DNA from: an uncultured Acidimicrobiales bacterium
GTDB taxonomy: Bacteria; Actinomycetota; Acidimicrobiia; Acidimicrobiales; SZUA-35
Assembly (NCBI GenBank): GCA_938009905.1
Contig: CALLGK010000106.1
Span: 1-48,758, forward strand
Length of the DNA: 48,758 bases
Direction: 5' to 3'
The position numbers were made by a program, and so were the translations under genes. This document shows, piece after piece, positions 16,834 to 24,799 of the stretch; position 1 is the first letter of the stretch, and every line of letters starts with the position of its first letter. The notes under the pieces are model-generated. The model had not been told where the DNA came from, searched no databases, and saw nothing but the letters and a program-made list of their open reading frames with translations.

Positions 16834-17385
16834 CTAGCGCTTCCAGATCTGCTGAGACTCAACACCGAGTGCCCGGTTGAAACGCGCTGATGCGTTCTCC
16901 CACGCGATCAGTTCGGTGAGCACCACGATGGCTTCGGTGGAGAACTCGGCCTTCACTCGGGCAAACAGCTCGTCACTGACGAACTCGCCGTTGAGGTCGC
17001 TCGCGGTCATCGCATCGGCGTAGTCGAGCGCAACCAGCGTGCGATCGTCGAACAGTGTGCGGTCGAAGGCTTGGTCAGCAATGGTGAGCAGTTGCGCTTC
17101 GGAGACATCGTGATCTGCTGCGACCGCAGCGTTGATGTCCTGTCAAAACACGCACCCGACGAGCACCGCCACCCGACGATTCACGAGCGCTGACAATGGC
17201 GCGTCGATCATGCCAGCTTTGTCGAGGGCACCCCATACTCCTCGGGCTCCCTTGAACACCTCTTCGCTGTGGGCATAGAGAAGGTGGTTCTTGAGCGGAG
17301 CTCCAAAGATGCCAACTTGCGCATCGAGCACCGCCTTCACTCGGGGCGGTGCGGTTGCGGGATCGATCTCGGGAATGCGAGGCAT
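16834..17385 (-). CDS. AhpD/carboxymuconolactone-decarboxylase-like predicted selenoprotein (CxxU)
   Basis: Read with the TGA at 17143-17145 as selenocysteine, this is a 183-residue protein ending at a TAG. The first part ends NRRVAVLVGCVF, then UGA, then QDINAAVAADHDVSEAQLL. The alkylhydroperoxidase AhpD/CMD family has the redox pair C-x-x-C at this spot (GCxFCxD); here it is C78-V-F-U81. The 102 codons after the TGA contain no stop and keep family character (DRTLVALDYADAMT, VLTELIAWENASARFNRALG). A SECIS-like hairpin begins right behind the TGA. The ATG lies 7 bases after the fahA stop, with TTAGGAAC as ribosome site, so it is the last gene of the homogentisate operon. Likely role: thiol/selenol peroxidase or related redox enzyme. 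The alternative is a nonsense mutation. Sel genes are not in the window. Confidence 0.8.
17103..17140 (-). promoter_or_regulatory. SECIS-like hairpin for UGA decoding
   Basis: On the minus strand the element follows the in-frame TGA. The lower stem is GGACATC (17140-17134) with GATGTCT (17109-17103): six Watson-Crick pairs and one G-U. An internal loop AAC / AGATCAC separates it from the upper stem GCTGC (17130-17126) with GCAGC (17121-17117). The apical loop is GGTC. Exactly 17 bases lie between the TGA and the first loop G. The E. coli fdhF SECIS also has a GGUC loop, 18 bases after its UGA, by my recollection of that sequence. All of it is coding sequence, as expected for a bacterial SECIS. 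Confidence 0.75.
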
Positions 17386-17392
17386 GAGGTTC

Positions 17393-18661
17393 CTAACTGC
17401 TGGGGGTCTGGTTGTGGGCGGGCATTATCGTGCCGACGCACGACCCGAACCCGATGCGGTAGCCGTCGCCTTGCGCGTGACCGTGCAGGGCGATCGTGTC
17501 GCCGTCTTCTACGAAGGTGCGTGTCTCGCCGCAGTCGAGCGTGATGGGATCGTCGCCGCCCCACGACATTTCGATTAGTGACCCGTAGGTGCCACGGTCG
17601 GCACCTGAGATCGTGCCAGAGCCGAGCAGATCACCGGTGCGCATGGCGCAGCCCGATGATGCGTGGTGGGCCAATTGCTGAGCTGACGAGTAATACATGC
17701 TGCTGAAGTTGGTGTTGCTGATAATCGAGTCGTTGCCGGCTGCTGGTGCCATCGAGATCGACAACTCGATGTCGTAGTTCATCGGCACGGAGTCGGCGAG
17801 ATGGGGGAGGAGTGGCCACTCGCGCTTCGGCGTTGAGCACCGGAACGGTTCGAGGGCGGCCTTCGACACGACCCACGGGCTGATGGTGGTGGCAAAGGCC
17901 TTGGCCTGGAACGGGCCGAGTGGTTGGTATTCCCAGGTCTGAATGTCGCGGGCCGACCAGTCATTCAAGAGCACGTAGCCAAAGATGAGTTCGTCAGCTT
18001 CGTCGACGCTGATGGTCTGGCCCAGCTTGGTGGGAGTGCCGACGACCGCACCCATCTCGAGTTCGATGTCGAGCCGCTGGCAAGGCCCGAAGCTCGGAAC
18101 GTTGTCATCTGGCCCTTTCGTTTGACCGAGTGGGCGGTGAATGTCCGTACCGCTGACCACGACCGTTGATGCTCGGCCGTTGTAGCCAATGGGGATGTGC
18201 AGCCAGTTCGGTGGCAGCGCGTTTTCCGGTCCCCGAAACATCGAACCAACGTTGAAGGCGTGCTGGCGTCCGGCATAGAAGTCGGTGAACTCGGCCACCT
18301 GAAACGGAAGGTGAAGCGTGACGTCGTCGATGGGTTGAAGGGCTGCTCGTGCTGGATCGGTCGGTTCGCTCAGCGACTCAACGAAGAGTTCGGTGAGCGC
18401 ATGGCGCACTTCGGCCCACGCTTCGCGTCCACTGCCCATGAACGTGTTGAGTGCTGGCTCATCGAAGCCGTAGGCGGGAATCAACCCAGCGGCTTGGAGC
18501 GAGGCCAGATCGACAACCTGATCACCGATTGCCGTCGCGCAGCGGGCTTGGTCAGCCGATTCGCTGGGGCCGCTGATGACGCCAAAGGGCAGGTTGTTGA
18601 GCGGGAAGAAACTGGAAGCGTCGTTGGCTGCAGCCACCCACGATCGGATGAGGCCGCTCAT
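17393..18661 (-). CDS. fahA: Fumarylacetoacetase
   Basis: A 422-residue enzyme for the last step of tyrosine/homogentisate breakdown, splitting fumarylacetoacetate into fumarate and acetoacetate. Family marks: the N-terminal SH3-like domain (NNLPFGVIS), the substrate/metal region FTDFYAGRQHAFNVGSMFR, GYNGRASTVVVSGTDI, LDIELEMGAVVG, GYVLLNDWSARDIQTWEY, LLGSGTISG and GYRIGFGSCVG near the end. Length agrees with known enzymes. It starts 10 bases after the hmgA stop (ATG at 18661) and is followed after 7 bases by the selenoprotein gene, so it sits in the middle of one operon. Confidence 0.95.
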   Translation of the reverse strand: MSGLIRSWVAAANDASSFFPLNNLPFGVISGPSESADQARCATAIGDQVVDLASLQAAGLIPAYGFDEPALNTFMGSGREAWAEVRHALTELFVESLSEPTDPARAALQPIDDVTLHLPFQVAEFTDFYAGRQHAFNVGSMFRGPENALPPNWLHIPIGYNGRASTVVVSGTDIHRPLGQTKGPDDNVPSFGPCQRLDIELEMGAVVGTPTKLGQTISVDEADELIFGYVLLNDWSARDIQTWEYQPLGPFQAKAFATTISPWVVSKAALEPFRCSTPKREWPLLPHLADSVPMNYDIELSISMAPAAGNDSIISNTNFSSMYYSSAQQLAHHASSGCAMRTGDLLGSGTISGADRGTYGSLIEMSWGGDDPITLDCGETRTFVEDGDTIALHGHAQGDGYRIGFGSCVGTIMPAHNQTPSS

Positions 18662-18671
18662 GTCGGCGTAC

Positions 18672-19979
18672 TCATGTGGTCTTGGGCGTGCCGTCGAACT
18701 TCTTGGTGATGCCGGCCCAGCAGTCGGCGTAGTTGTCTTGCAGCGGCGCTTCCTGGCCGGCGAAGGCCGTGAGGTGCTGCGGAAAGCGAGTCTCAAACAT
18801 GAACGACATGGTGTGGTCGAGCTTCACCGGAGCGAGCTCGGCGTTGGAGGCCGCTTCGAAGGCATCGTTGTCTGGGCCATGGGGCAGCATCATGTTGTGC
18901 AGGCTCAGTCCGCCCGGTGCGAACCCCTCGGCCTTGGCGTCGTAGTGGCCATAGATGTTGCCCATGAGTTCCGACATGACATTTTTGTGGAACCACGGCG
19001 GGCGGAAGGTGTGCTCGGCGACAGACCAGCGTTCTCGAAACAGCACGAAGTCGATGTTGGCCGTGCCAGGCACCCCGGATGGTGCCGTGAGCACCGTGAA
19101 GATCGAGGGGTCAGGATGGTCGAACAAGACCGCACCGACCGGGCAGTAGTTGCGGAGGTCGTAGAGCATCGGGGCGTAGTTGCCATGCCAAGCAACAACG
19201 TCGAGCGGAGAGCGGTCGGTCTCACACCGATGGAACTGGCCACCCCACTTCACCGTGAGGCGTGAGGCGGCCTCGCGATCTTCGAACGCTGCCACCGGGG
19301 CCAGGAAGTCACGCGGGTTGGCCATGCAGTTGGCCCCGATTGGTCCGCGGTCGGGCAGACGAAACGTCTGGCCGTAGTTCTCGCACACGAACCCTCGAGC
19401 CGGGCCCTCAAGCACCTCGACCCGATACACCAAGCCTCTCGGGATGATGGCGATCTGAGCCGGTTCGACGTCGAGCACACCAAGCTCAGTCGCAAACCGC
19501 AGCCGGCCTTCTTGGGGCACAACGAGCAGTTCGCTGTCGGCCGACGAGAAGTAGTCGTCGGTCATGCTTTCGTTCACGAGGTAGACGTGGCTGGCCATGC
19601 CCACCTGGGTGTTGACATCGCCTGCCGTGGTCATGGTGCGCATGCCGGTGACCCACGCGAGCGGCTCGTCGGCATGGGGGAGTGGGTCCCATCGATACTG
19701 GCCGAGCGATGCCACATCTGGCACGACGTGTGGTGCCGACTTCCAGTAGGGCACCTCGATCTTGGTGTATTGACCGGAGTGCTTCACCGACGGCAGGATC
19801 CGGTAGCACCAGGTGCGCTCATTCTGCGCAGCAGGAGCGGTGAACGCCGTGCCCGAAAGCTGTTCGCCGTACAGGCCGTAGTTCACCTTCTGCGGAGAGT
19901 TCTGGCCCTTCGGCAACGCACCCGGCAACGCTTCGCTCTCGAAGTGGTTGCCAAATCCGGACATGTAGCCGTCGGTCAT
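18672..19979 (-). CDS. hmgA: Homogentisate 1,2-dioxygenase
   Basis: A 435-residue iron enzyme opening the ring of homogentisate to maleylacetoacetate. Starts [20 protein letters not shown], the classic N-terminus. The iron-site segment is visible: [18 protein letters not shown] with the His and Glu ligands and [14 protein letters not shown] with the second His. AGGAG stands just upstream of the ATG. No maleylacetoacetate isomerase gene is in the operon, so the step between this enzyme and FahA must be served from elsewhere or by another protein. Confidence 0.96.
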   Translation of the reverse strand: MTDGYMSGFGNHFESEALPGALPKGQNSPQKVNYGLYGEQLSGTAFTAPAAQNERTWCYRILPSVKHSGQYTKIEVPYWKSAPHVVPDVASLGQYRWDPLPHADEPLAWVTGMRTMTTAGDVNTQVGMASHVYLVNESMTDDYFSSADSELLVVPQEGRLRFATELGVLDVEPAQIAIIPRGLVYRVEVLEGPARGFVCENYGQTFRLPDRGPIGANCMANPRDFLAPVAAFEDREAASRLTVKWGGQFHRCETDRSPLDVVAWHGNYAPMLYDLRNYCPVGAVLFDHPDPSIFTVLTAPSGVPGTANIDFVLFRERWSVAEHTFRPPWFHKNVMSELMGNIYGHYDAKAEGFAPGGLSLHNMMLPHGPDNDAFEAASNAELAPVKLDHTMSFMFETRFPQHLTAFAGQEAPLQDNYADCWAGITKKFDGTPKTT

Positions 19980-20006
19980 TGCTGCTCCTGGTTCGATGGC
20001 TCAAAC

Positions 20007-20462
20007 CTAGCGATCGACGTGCTGTGGGGCCTTTTCGTTTCTCAGTCCCCACAGTCCGAGCACGCCGACAGGCATGAGGAGCACGGGCTGGTTGAGCTCG
20101 GTGATCAGGCTGCCACCTTCGACAACGGCGACCCACACGAAGGCCAAGCTGAACCCGATCCACATCAGTGAGATGAACATGACGAGGTAGCGGCTTGCCT
20201 CGAAGTGCTGGGGCCGGCTCGCAATGAAGAGAGCAACGGCTGAGAGCCCAATGGCCACGGTCACGATGTACCAGACAGCCAGCAACGTGAGTCGTGGGAT
20301 GTCCTCAAGAGCAGAGTCTCTCAGCGGGTTCACGATGGTTGCGCCGCCGCCAATGACGTGCACCAGTTCGGTGAAGGCAGCGATGGCGGCAGCCGCAACG
20401 AGTTTCCGGTTGTTGCGTGGCGCTGCGTTGACTTCGACGGGGATTTGCTCGGTCATGGTCAT
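20007..20462 (-). CDS. Four-helix membrane protein leading the homogentisate operon
   Basis: About 151 residues with four hydrophobic helices (KLVAAAAIAAFTELVHVIG, LTLLAVWYIVTVAIGLSAVA, YLVMFISLMWIGFSLAFVWV, LLMPVGVLGLWGL). No named family is recognised. The start is the ATG at 20462 (MTMTEQIP) or at 20456 (MTEQIP). It ends 27 bases before hmgA, so it should share its transcript. Two palindromes directly upstream (20471-20485 and 20502-20524) suggest a repressor-controlled promoter. A role in uptake or sensing is possible but unproven. Confidence 0.65.
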   Translation of the reverse strand: MTMTEQIPVEVNAAPRNNRKLVAAAAIAAFTELVHVIGGGATIVNPLRDSALEDIPRLTLLAVWYIVTVAIGLSAVALFIASRPQHFEASRYLVMFISLMWIGFSLAFVWVAVVEGGSLITELNQPVLLMPVGVLGLWGLRNEKAPQHVDR

Positions 20463-20470
20463 GTCATAAG

Positions 20471-20485
20471 TGTCACTGAGTGACA
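20471..20485. promoter_or_regulatory. 15-bp palindrome, putative operator
   Basis: TGTCACT-G-AGTGACA, a perfect 7+1+7 inverted repeat only 9 bases upstream of the first gene of the homogentisate operon. Size and symmetry fit a dimeric helix-turn-helix repressor (TetR or GntR type), whose gene is not adjacent. Confidence 0.5.
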
Positions 20486-20501
20486 GGTAATCGTCAAGAC
20501 G

Positions 20502-20524
20502 TATCTGGCACTTTGTGCCAGATA
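20502..20524. promoter_or_regulatory. 23-bp palindrome, putative operator
   Basis: Perfect inverted repeat with arms TATCTGGCAC and GTGCCAGATA around TTT. It lies between the homogentisate operon and the divergent truncated ABC gene, 16 bases from the first palindrome. The minus-strand TTGACG (20494-20489) lies between the two palindromes and could be a -35 element. It could also form a hairpin in RNA, but with no T-run it does not look like a terminator. Confidence 0.5.
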
Positions 20525-20619
20525 ACACATTGCCGGCGAGCCGCCTACTCCCTGTGGAGTACGGCGCAAGCCTCCCGGTGTCGGATGTGCTCACGGCGCT
20601 CAACGAAGACGATTGATGC

Positions 20620-21228
20620 ATGATCAACGTCACCAACCTCACGAAGGCCTACGGCGACACGCTCGCTGTCGACAGCCTCACGTTCACCGTCAGGCCGGGC
20701 ATCATCACCGGCTTCCTTGGCCCAAACGGTGCCGGGAAGTCGACCACGATGCGCATGATCCTCGGCCTCGACGCTCCAACCTCTGGCACCGCCACGATCG
20801 CAGGCAAACCGCTGGCCGAACACGACATGCCGCTGCGTCGCATCGGCGCCCTGCTCAACGCAGGGGCGGCCCACCCGAAACGGTCGGCCTATGACCACCT
20901 TCGAGCGCTGGCCGTGACCAACAGCATCAGCACCGCCCGAGTCGAGCATGTGCTCGAGATGGTTGGCCTCGCCGAGGTCGGCAAGCGTCGCAGCGGTGGC
21001 TTCTCGCTTGGTATGGGCCAGCGACTCGGTATCGCCGCCGCGCTGCTCGGCGACCCAGAGATCGTGATGCTCGACGAGCCCGTGAACGGACTCGACCCCG
21101 AGGGCATTCTCTGGATCCGCCAACTCCTTCAGGAGCTGGCAGCCGAAGGTCGCACCGTCTTCGTCTCGTCGCACCTGATGAGCGAGATGGAGCTCATCAC
21201 CGACCACTCACGGCAAAGACACATGTGA
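20620..21228 (+). pseudogene. ABC transporter ATPase, 3'-truncated by a deletion
   Basis: The first about 195 residues are a normal ABC ATPase: Walker A GPNGAGKST, signature SLGMGQRLGIAAALLG, Walker B EIVMLDEPVNGLDPEG and the H-loop SSHLMSEMELITDH. The family continues here for about 100 more residues, but the frame instead ends after SRQRHM. The bases from about 21204 on match, in another frame, the end of a LuxR-type response regulator. The expected permease gene is missing too. A deletion has therefore joined two genes. Key ATPase motifs survive, so a stub protein could be made, but without a partner permease it is probably inactive. Confidence 0.8.
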
Positions 21229-21320
21229 GCAGGGCGATGACCAAGCTGCACGCAAGAGACAGAGCACAACTTGTGGTGATGGCGATCAAGACTGGGCTCA
21301 CGAGCATCGACGACCTCTGA
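21204..21320 (+). pseudogene. LuxR/NarL-type response regulator, C-terminal remnant
   Basis: Read in the frame starting at 21204, the sequence gives PLTAKTHVSRAMTKL followed by HARDRAQLVVMAIKTGL and a TGA at 21318-21320. This is the recognition helix and last helix of a NarL/FixJ-type helix-turn-helix domain (usual pattern TxKTHVSRxxxKLxxRDRAQxVVxAYExGL). The receiver domain and linker are absent. It is out of frame with the ABC ATPase fragment upstream. ABC exporter genes of Actinomycetota are often followed by a histidine kinase and such a regulator, so one deletion of several kilobases may have removed permease, kinase and most of the regulator. Confidence 0.8.
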
Positions 21321-21363
21321 ACCAAGTTCGCGGTTCGCACGGCCCTAGATCCACAATGGCCGG

Positions 21364-22026
21364 GTGAAGGTCTCAGAAGTTCTGCAACGTCGTTACTCAG
21401 TGCGTGGCTATCGGTCTGATCCGGTGCCGGAAGAACTGATCCGAGAAGTGTTCGACATCGCACGACTCTCGCCGTCTGGCACAAACACCCAGCCCTGGCA
21501 CATCTCGGTCGTGTCTGGCGACGCCTGCGATCGACTGCGCCACGAGCTTTGCGAACTCTTCGATGCTGGCGAACCGGCGAAGCGGGGCTTTCCCGGTGGC
21601 GCCCCGGTTGATGGTGTGTACCTCGACCGGCGGCGAGCTTGTGGCTTTGGCTACTACGAGACCATGGGAGTTGAACGCAAGGACAAGGAGGGCCGAGTGC
21701 GCATTGCCCGCAAGAACTTCGAACTCTTCGGCGCTCCTCACGCCGCCTTCTTCTCGATGCCTCGCAGCTTCGGCTACCCCCAGGCGGTCGACATGGGTCT
21801 CATCCTTCAAGCCGTCATGCTGGTGATGTACGAGAAGGGCCTTGGCTGCATCGCCCAAGGGTCACTTGCCGACTATCCCGATCCCGTGCGGGCCATCGCC
21901 AACGTGCCAGACGACAACGAGATCATGTTTGGTGTCTCGTTTGGATACGAAGACATGGACGCCCACATCAACACGGTGCGTATGACGCGAGCCGCACTTG
22001 ATGACGTCGTGTCGTTCACCAGCTGA
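21364..22026 (+). CDS. Nitroreductase-family flavoprotein
   Basis: A 220-residue FMN enzyme. The start MKVSEVLQRRYSVRGYRSDPVPEELIREVFDIARLSPSGTNTQPWHI carries the FMN-binding R(R/Y)SxRxF-type motif and SxxNxQPW. The end GVSFGYEDMDAHINTVRMTRAALDDVV is also typical. Family members reduce nitroaromatics, quinones or enones with NAD(P)H. The GTG at 21364 is chosen because it gives the family N-terminus. It follows the deletion scar and has no partner gene. Confidence 0.9.
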   Translation: MKVSEVLQRRYSVRGYRSDPVPEELIREVFDIARLSPSGTNTQPWHISVVSGDACDRLRHELCELFDAGEPAKRGFPGGAPVDGVYLDRRRACGFGYYETMGVERKDKEGRVRIARKNFELFGAPHAAFFSMPRSFGYPQAVDMGLILQAVMLVMYEKGLGCIAQGSLADYPDPVRAIANVPDDNEIMFGVSFGYEDMDAHINTVRMTRAALDDVVSFTS

Positions 22027-22201
22027 GCCGAAACGTACGAGCCGCCGTGGGGCGAGGCATGTCCTCTGAGGCCACCGTCACTGGCTCGCGACCGGGCCAA
22101 GACACGCGCTGTTCGTCGGTTGGAAACCTCGCCGAAATGTATGGCGCGTACGGTCGCCGGGTGACGGCCGGTGCGCGACCTTCCGCTCGCAGATTGACTC
22201 C

Positions 22202-22402
22202 ATGCCAAAAGAACCCAAGCAACAGATGTACCGAGGTCGTCCGATCGGCGGTGCACGCTCGACGGTGTCCCGAGACGCTCCGCCAGATCCGGAACGAATC
22301 AAGGCCGCGCTTCGAAAGCTCCAAAAGATGCACGAGGGTGGCACGATTTCTGACGCCGAGTACGAGAAGAAGCGCAAGGCCTTGCTTGACGCGTTGTTGT
22401 AG
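22202..22402 (+). CDS. Small protein with SHOCT-like C-terminus
   Basis: A 66-residue basic protein. The C-terminal half, LRKLQKMHEGGTISDAEYEKKRKALLDALL, has the layout of the SHOCT (short C-terminal) domain: a helix, a GxIxxxEYxxKKxxLL turn and a second helix. The N-terminal half is polar and probably disordered. SHOCT domains occur at the ends of many envelope proteins; as a stand-alone gene its role is unknown. It converges on the monooxygenase gene. Confidence 0.65.
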   Translation: MPKEPKQQMYRGRPIGGARSTVSRDAPPDPERIKAALRKLQKMHEGGTISDAEYEKKRKALLDALL

Positions 22403-22417
22403 CCAACCTCCCCAACG

Positions 22418-24238
22418 CTACGAGGTGTGGTGCACCTCTTGGAGGCCATACACGTCGGTGTCGATTCCTTCGTAGCGAGCCTTGAGCTGGAGCGAGAGGA
22501 ACTGGCTGTAGTGGCGACTTTGGTGCAGGTTGCCACCGTGGAACCACAGGTTCTCTTGCTGGGTCGGCTTCCACATATTGCGCTGCTCGCCCTCCCAAGG
22601 CCCGGGGTCTTTCTTCGTGTCTGAACCCAGGCCCCACACCTTGCCTACCTTGTCGGCCATCTCTTTGCTCACGAGCCTCTCGACGAACCCGTTCATCGAT
22701 CCGTAGCCGGTGGCCAAGATGATGAGGTCGGCGTCGAGTTCTGTGTCGTCAGTGAGGACAACCGAGTTGGGCTTGATCTCTGAGATGTTGACGCCGCTCT
22801 TCAGCTTCACCGATCCATCAATGATCAGCTGCGAGGCACCGACGTCGATGTAGTAGCCCGAACCGCGGCGGAGGTATTTCATGAAGAGGCCGGACTCGTC
22901 GTCGCCGAAGTCGAGCATGAACCCGGCGTCTTCCAACGCCTTGTAGAAGTCGGCGTCCTGCTTCTTCATCTCGTCGTAGACCGGAATCTGGAACTGGTGC
23001 AGGACCCGGTATGGGATGGAGGCGAAGATCAGGTCGGCCATCTCGGTCGTGACGCCGCTGGCAAGTGCTCGTTCGGAGTACAGATCGCCAAGTGCCAGCT
23101 CCATGAGGGTGTCGCTGCGGGCGATATGTGTGCTCGAGCGCTGGATCATCGTGACGTCGGCGCCCTGCTCCCACAGTGCGGCGCAGATGTCGTGGGCTGA
23201 GTTGTTGGATCCGAGCACGACGGCTTTCTTGCCGGAGTAGTCCTCGGTGCCACGGAATGATGAGGAGTGGCTGAGTTCGCCGCTGAACGTGTCGGCGCCC
23301 GCGATCTCGGGAATGTTTGGTTTGGCGCTCATGCCGGTGGCGAACACGAGTTGTGTTGGTTCGAGCACGACCGTCTCGGTCGATCCGTCTTCCTGCACCC
23401 GGTCGACATTGACCGTCCACTTCCTTGCTCCTTCGTCGTATGAGGCGCTCGTGGCGGTGCTCTCGGTCCAGTAGTTCAGCTCCATGACCTTCGTGTACAT
23501 CTCGAGCCAGTCGCCGAGCTTGTCCTTTGGCGCGAACACCGGCCAGTGCTCCGGGAACTTCATGTAGGGCAGATGGTCGTACCACACCGGGTCGTGCAGG
23601 CAGAGCGACTTGTATCGGTTGCGCCACGAGTCACCCGCCCGCTTGTTCTTCTCGAGAATGATCGTGGGCACGCCGAGTCGACGAAGGCGGGCGCCCAGAC
23701 CGATGGCTCCTTGACCGCCGCCAATAATCACGGTGTACGGCTGGGTGGTGTAGCCGAGGGCGGCTTGCTCGTCTTGCCGTTCTTCTAGCCACGTCTTGCG
23801 ACCGCGGGTAACCCCGTGCTCGACACCCATCTCGCGAGTGACACCTTGGGTCTCTTCGTGGCCCTTCAGTTCGACAAGCGTGGTGAGGATGGTGAAGCAC
23901 TTGCCGTCGATCAAGCGCAGCTGACCATGTCCCCGACCGACGGCTGTCTCGAAGTCGAACCAGCCGTCTACGACGCCATCGGCCTCGTTGGCCTCGCCGA
24001 CGATCGTGAAGTTCGACGGCTGGACCTTTGCCAGCACAGCCTCGAGCATGTCGGTGACGCCAGCGGGACCCTCAACGGTTTTGATGTTCCACGTGAAGCT
24101 CACGAGGTCGCGCCAGTAGCTCTCTTCCCCAAACAGAGCTGCAGCGCTGGCGATATCGCCAGCTTCGAGAGCGGACCCGAACGCATCGAGCCATGTGGTG
24201 AACGTTGCGGTAGGCGAAGCCACGTCGGTGGAAGTCAT
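22418..24238 (-). CDS. Flavin-containing monooxygenase with N-terminal NTF2-like domain
   Basis: A 606-residue protein. Residues about 1-140 look like a SnoaL/NTF2-like domain (TFTTWLDAFGSALEAGD ... ALFGEESYWRDLV). The rest is a flavin-dependent monooxygenase: FAD site VIIGGGQGAIGLGARLRRLG, then ILEKNKRAGDSWRNRY, the NADPH site VVLGSNNSAHDICAALWEQGADVTM, and the late ATGYGSMNGF. Such proteins oxidise carbonyls (Baeyer-Villiger) or N/S atoms, or act as YUC-like oxidases; the substrate is unknown. The ATG at 24238 has AAAGGGGAC upstream. Confidence 0.85.
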   Translation of the reverse strand: MTSTDVASPTATFTTWLDAFGSALEAGDIASAAALFGEESYWRDLVSFTWNIKTVEGPAGVTDMLEAVLAKVQPSNFTIVGEANEADGVVDGWFDFETAVGRGHGQLRLIDGKCFTILTTLVELKGHEETQGVTREMGVEHGVTRGRKTWLEERQDEQAALGYTTQPYTVIIGGGQGAIGLGARLRRLGVPTIILEKNKRAGDSWRNRYKSLCLHDPVWYDHLPYMKFPEHWPVFAPKDKLGDWLEMYTKVMELNYWTESTATSASYDEGARKWTVNVDRVQEDGSTETVVLEPTQLVFATGMSAKPNIPEIAGADTFSGELSHSSSFRGTEDYSGKKAVVLGSNNSAHDICAALWEQGADVTMIQRSSTHIARSDTLMELALGDLYSERALASGVTTEMADLIFASIPYRVLHQFQIPVYDEMKKQDADFYKALEDAGFMLDFGDDESGLFMKYLRRGSGYYIDVGASQLIIDGSVKLKSGVNISEIKPNSVVLTDDTELDADLIILATGYGSMNGFVERLVSKEMADKVGKVWGLGSDTKKDPGPWEGEQRNMWKPTQQENLWFHGGNLHQSRHYSQFLSLQLKARYEGIDTDVYGLQEVHHTS

Positions 24239-24406
24239 GTTGTCCCCTTTGAGAATCCGGATGGAGCCGCCCGACGCTCGTGAGGTTGCGAAGCAGCAAC
24301 ACCACTCGCCTCGCGATTATGCATCATCCGTTTTCGTGCCGCCCCTCGAACGGGCGGCTACTGCTGGCTCGGCGGTATCGAACGCGCTGAGCACTAGTGT
24401 CACCAA

Positions 24407-24799
24407 ATGAGGTTGCTGTCGCGAGGGTTGATTGTCTTCATCGTGCTGCTGCACCTCTACATCGCGTGGTTCGAGATCTTTGCGTGGACCGAGGTCGGCC
24501 CAGACGTGTTCTCCACCTTCGATTCCGACCTGTTCCCACAGACGGTTGAGCTCGCCGCGAATCAGGGTGTCTACAACCTGTTCCTGGCGGCCGGCTTGAT
24601 CTGGTCGCTGTTTATCACCGAGCGGCCCTGGCAGTTTCGAGTGGCGATGTGTTTCCTGGCGTTCGTTGCGATCGCAGGTATTGCTGCGGCCATCACGGTT
24701 GAGTTCTCGAGCGGCTTGCCGCAACTCGTGCCCTCAGTTCTCGCCATGGGGGCGACTACGATGGCGCATCGGGGCGAGGCGGAGCTCACGCAGTCGTAG
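24407..24799 (+). CDS. DUF1304-like membrane protein
   Basis: A 130-residue protein with four hydrophobic helices. The N-terminus (RGLIVFIVLLHLYIAWFEIFAWTEVGPDVF) and the phrase ELAANQGVYNLFLAAGLIWSL are typical of DUF1304, a family without known function. The gene overlaps the convergent small membrane gene by 14 bases. The 168-base gap before it, towards the divergent monooxygenase, holds no feature I could support. Confidence 0.8.
   Translation: MRLLSRGLIVFIVLLHLYIAWFEIFAWTEVGPDVFSTFDSDLFPQTVELAANQGVYNLFLAAGLIWSLFITERPWQFRVAMCFLAFVAIAGIAAAITVEFSSGLPQLVPSVLAMGATTMAHRGEAELTQS

Noticed and set aside
16834-17385. AhpD-like gene as a plain nonsense pseudogene
   Set aside because: The TGA sits exactly at the redox Cys position, the rest of the frame is intact, and a SECIS-like hairpin is in place. 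It stays the main alternative but is less likely.
20502-20524. 23-base palindrome as a terminator or sigma-54 promoter
   Set aside because: No T-run follows on either strand, and TGGCAC lacks a GC pair at the spacing needed for a -12 element.
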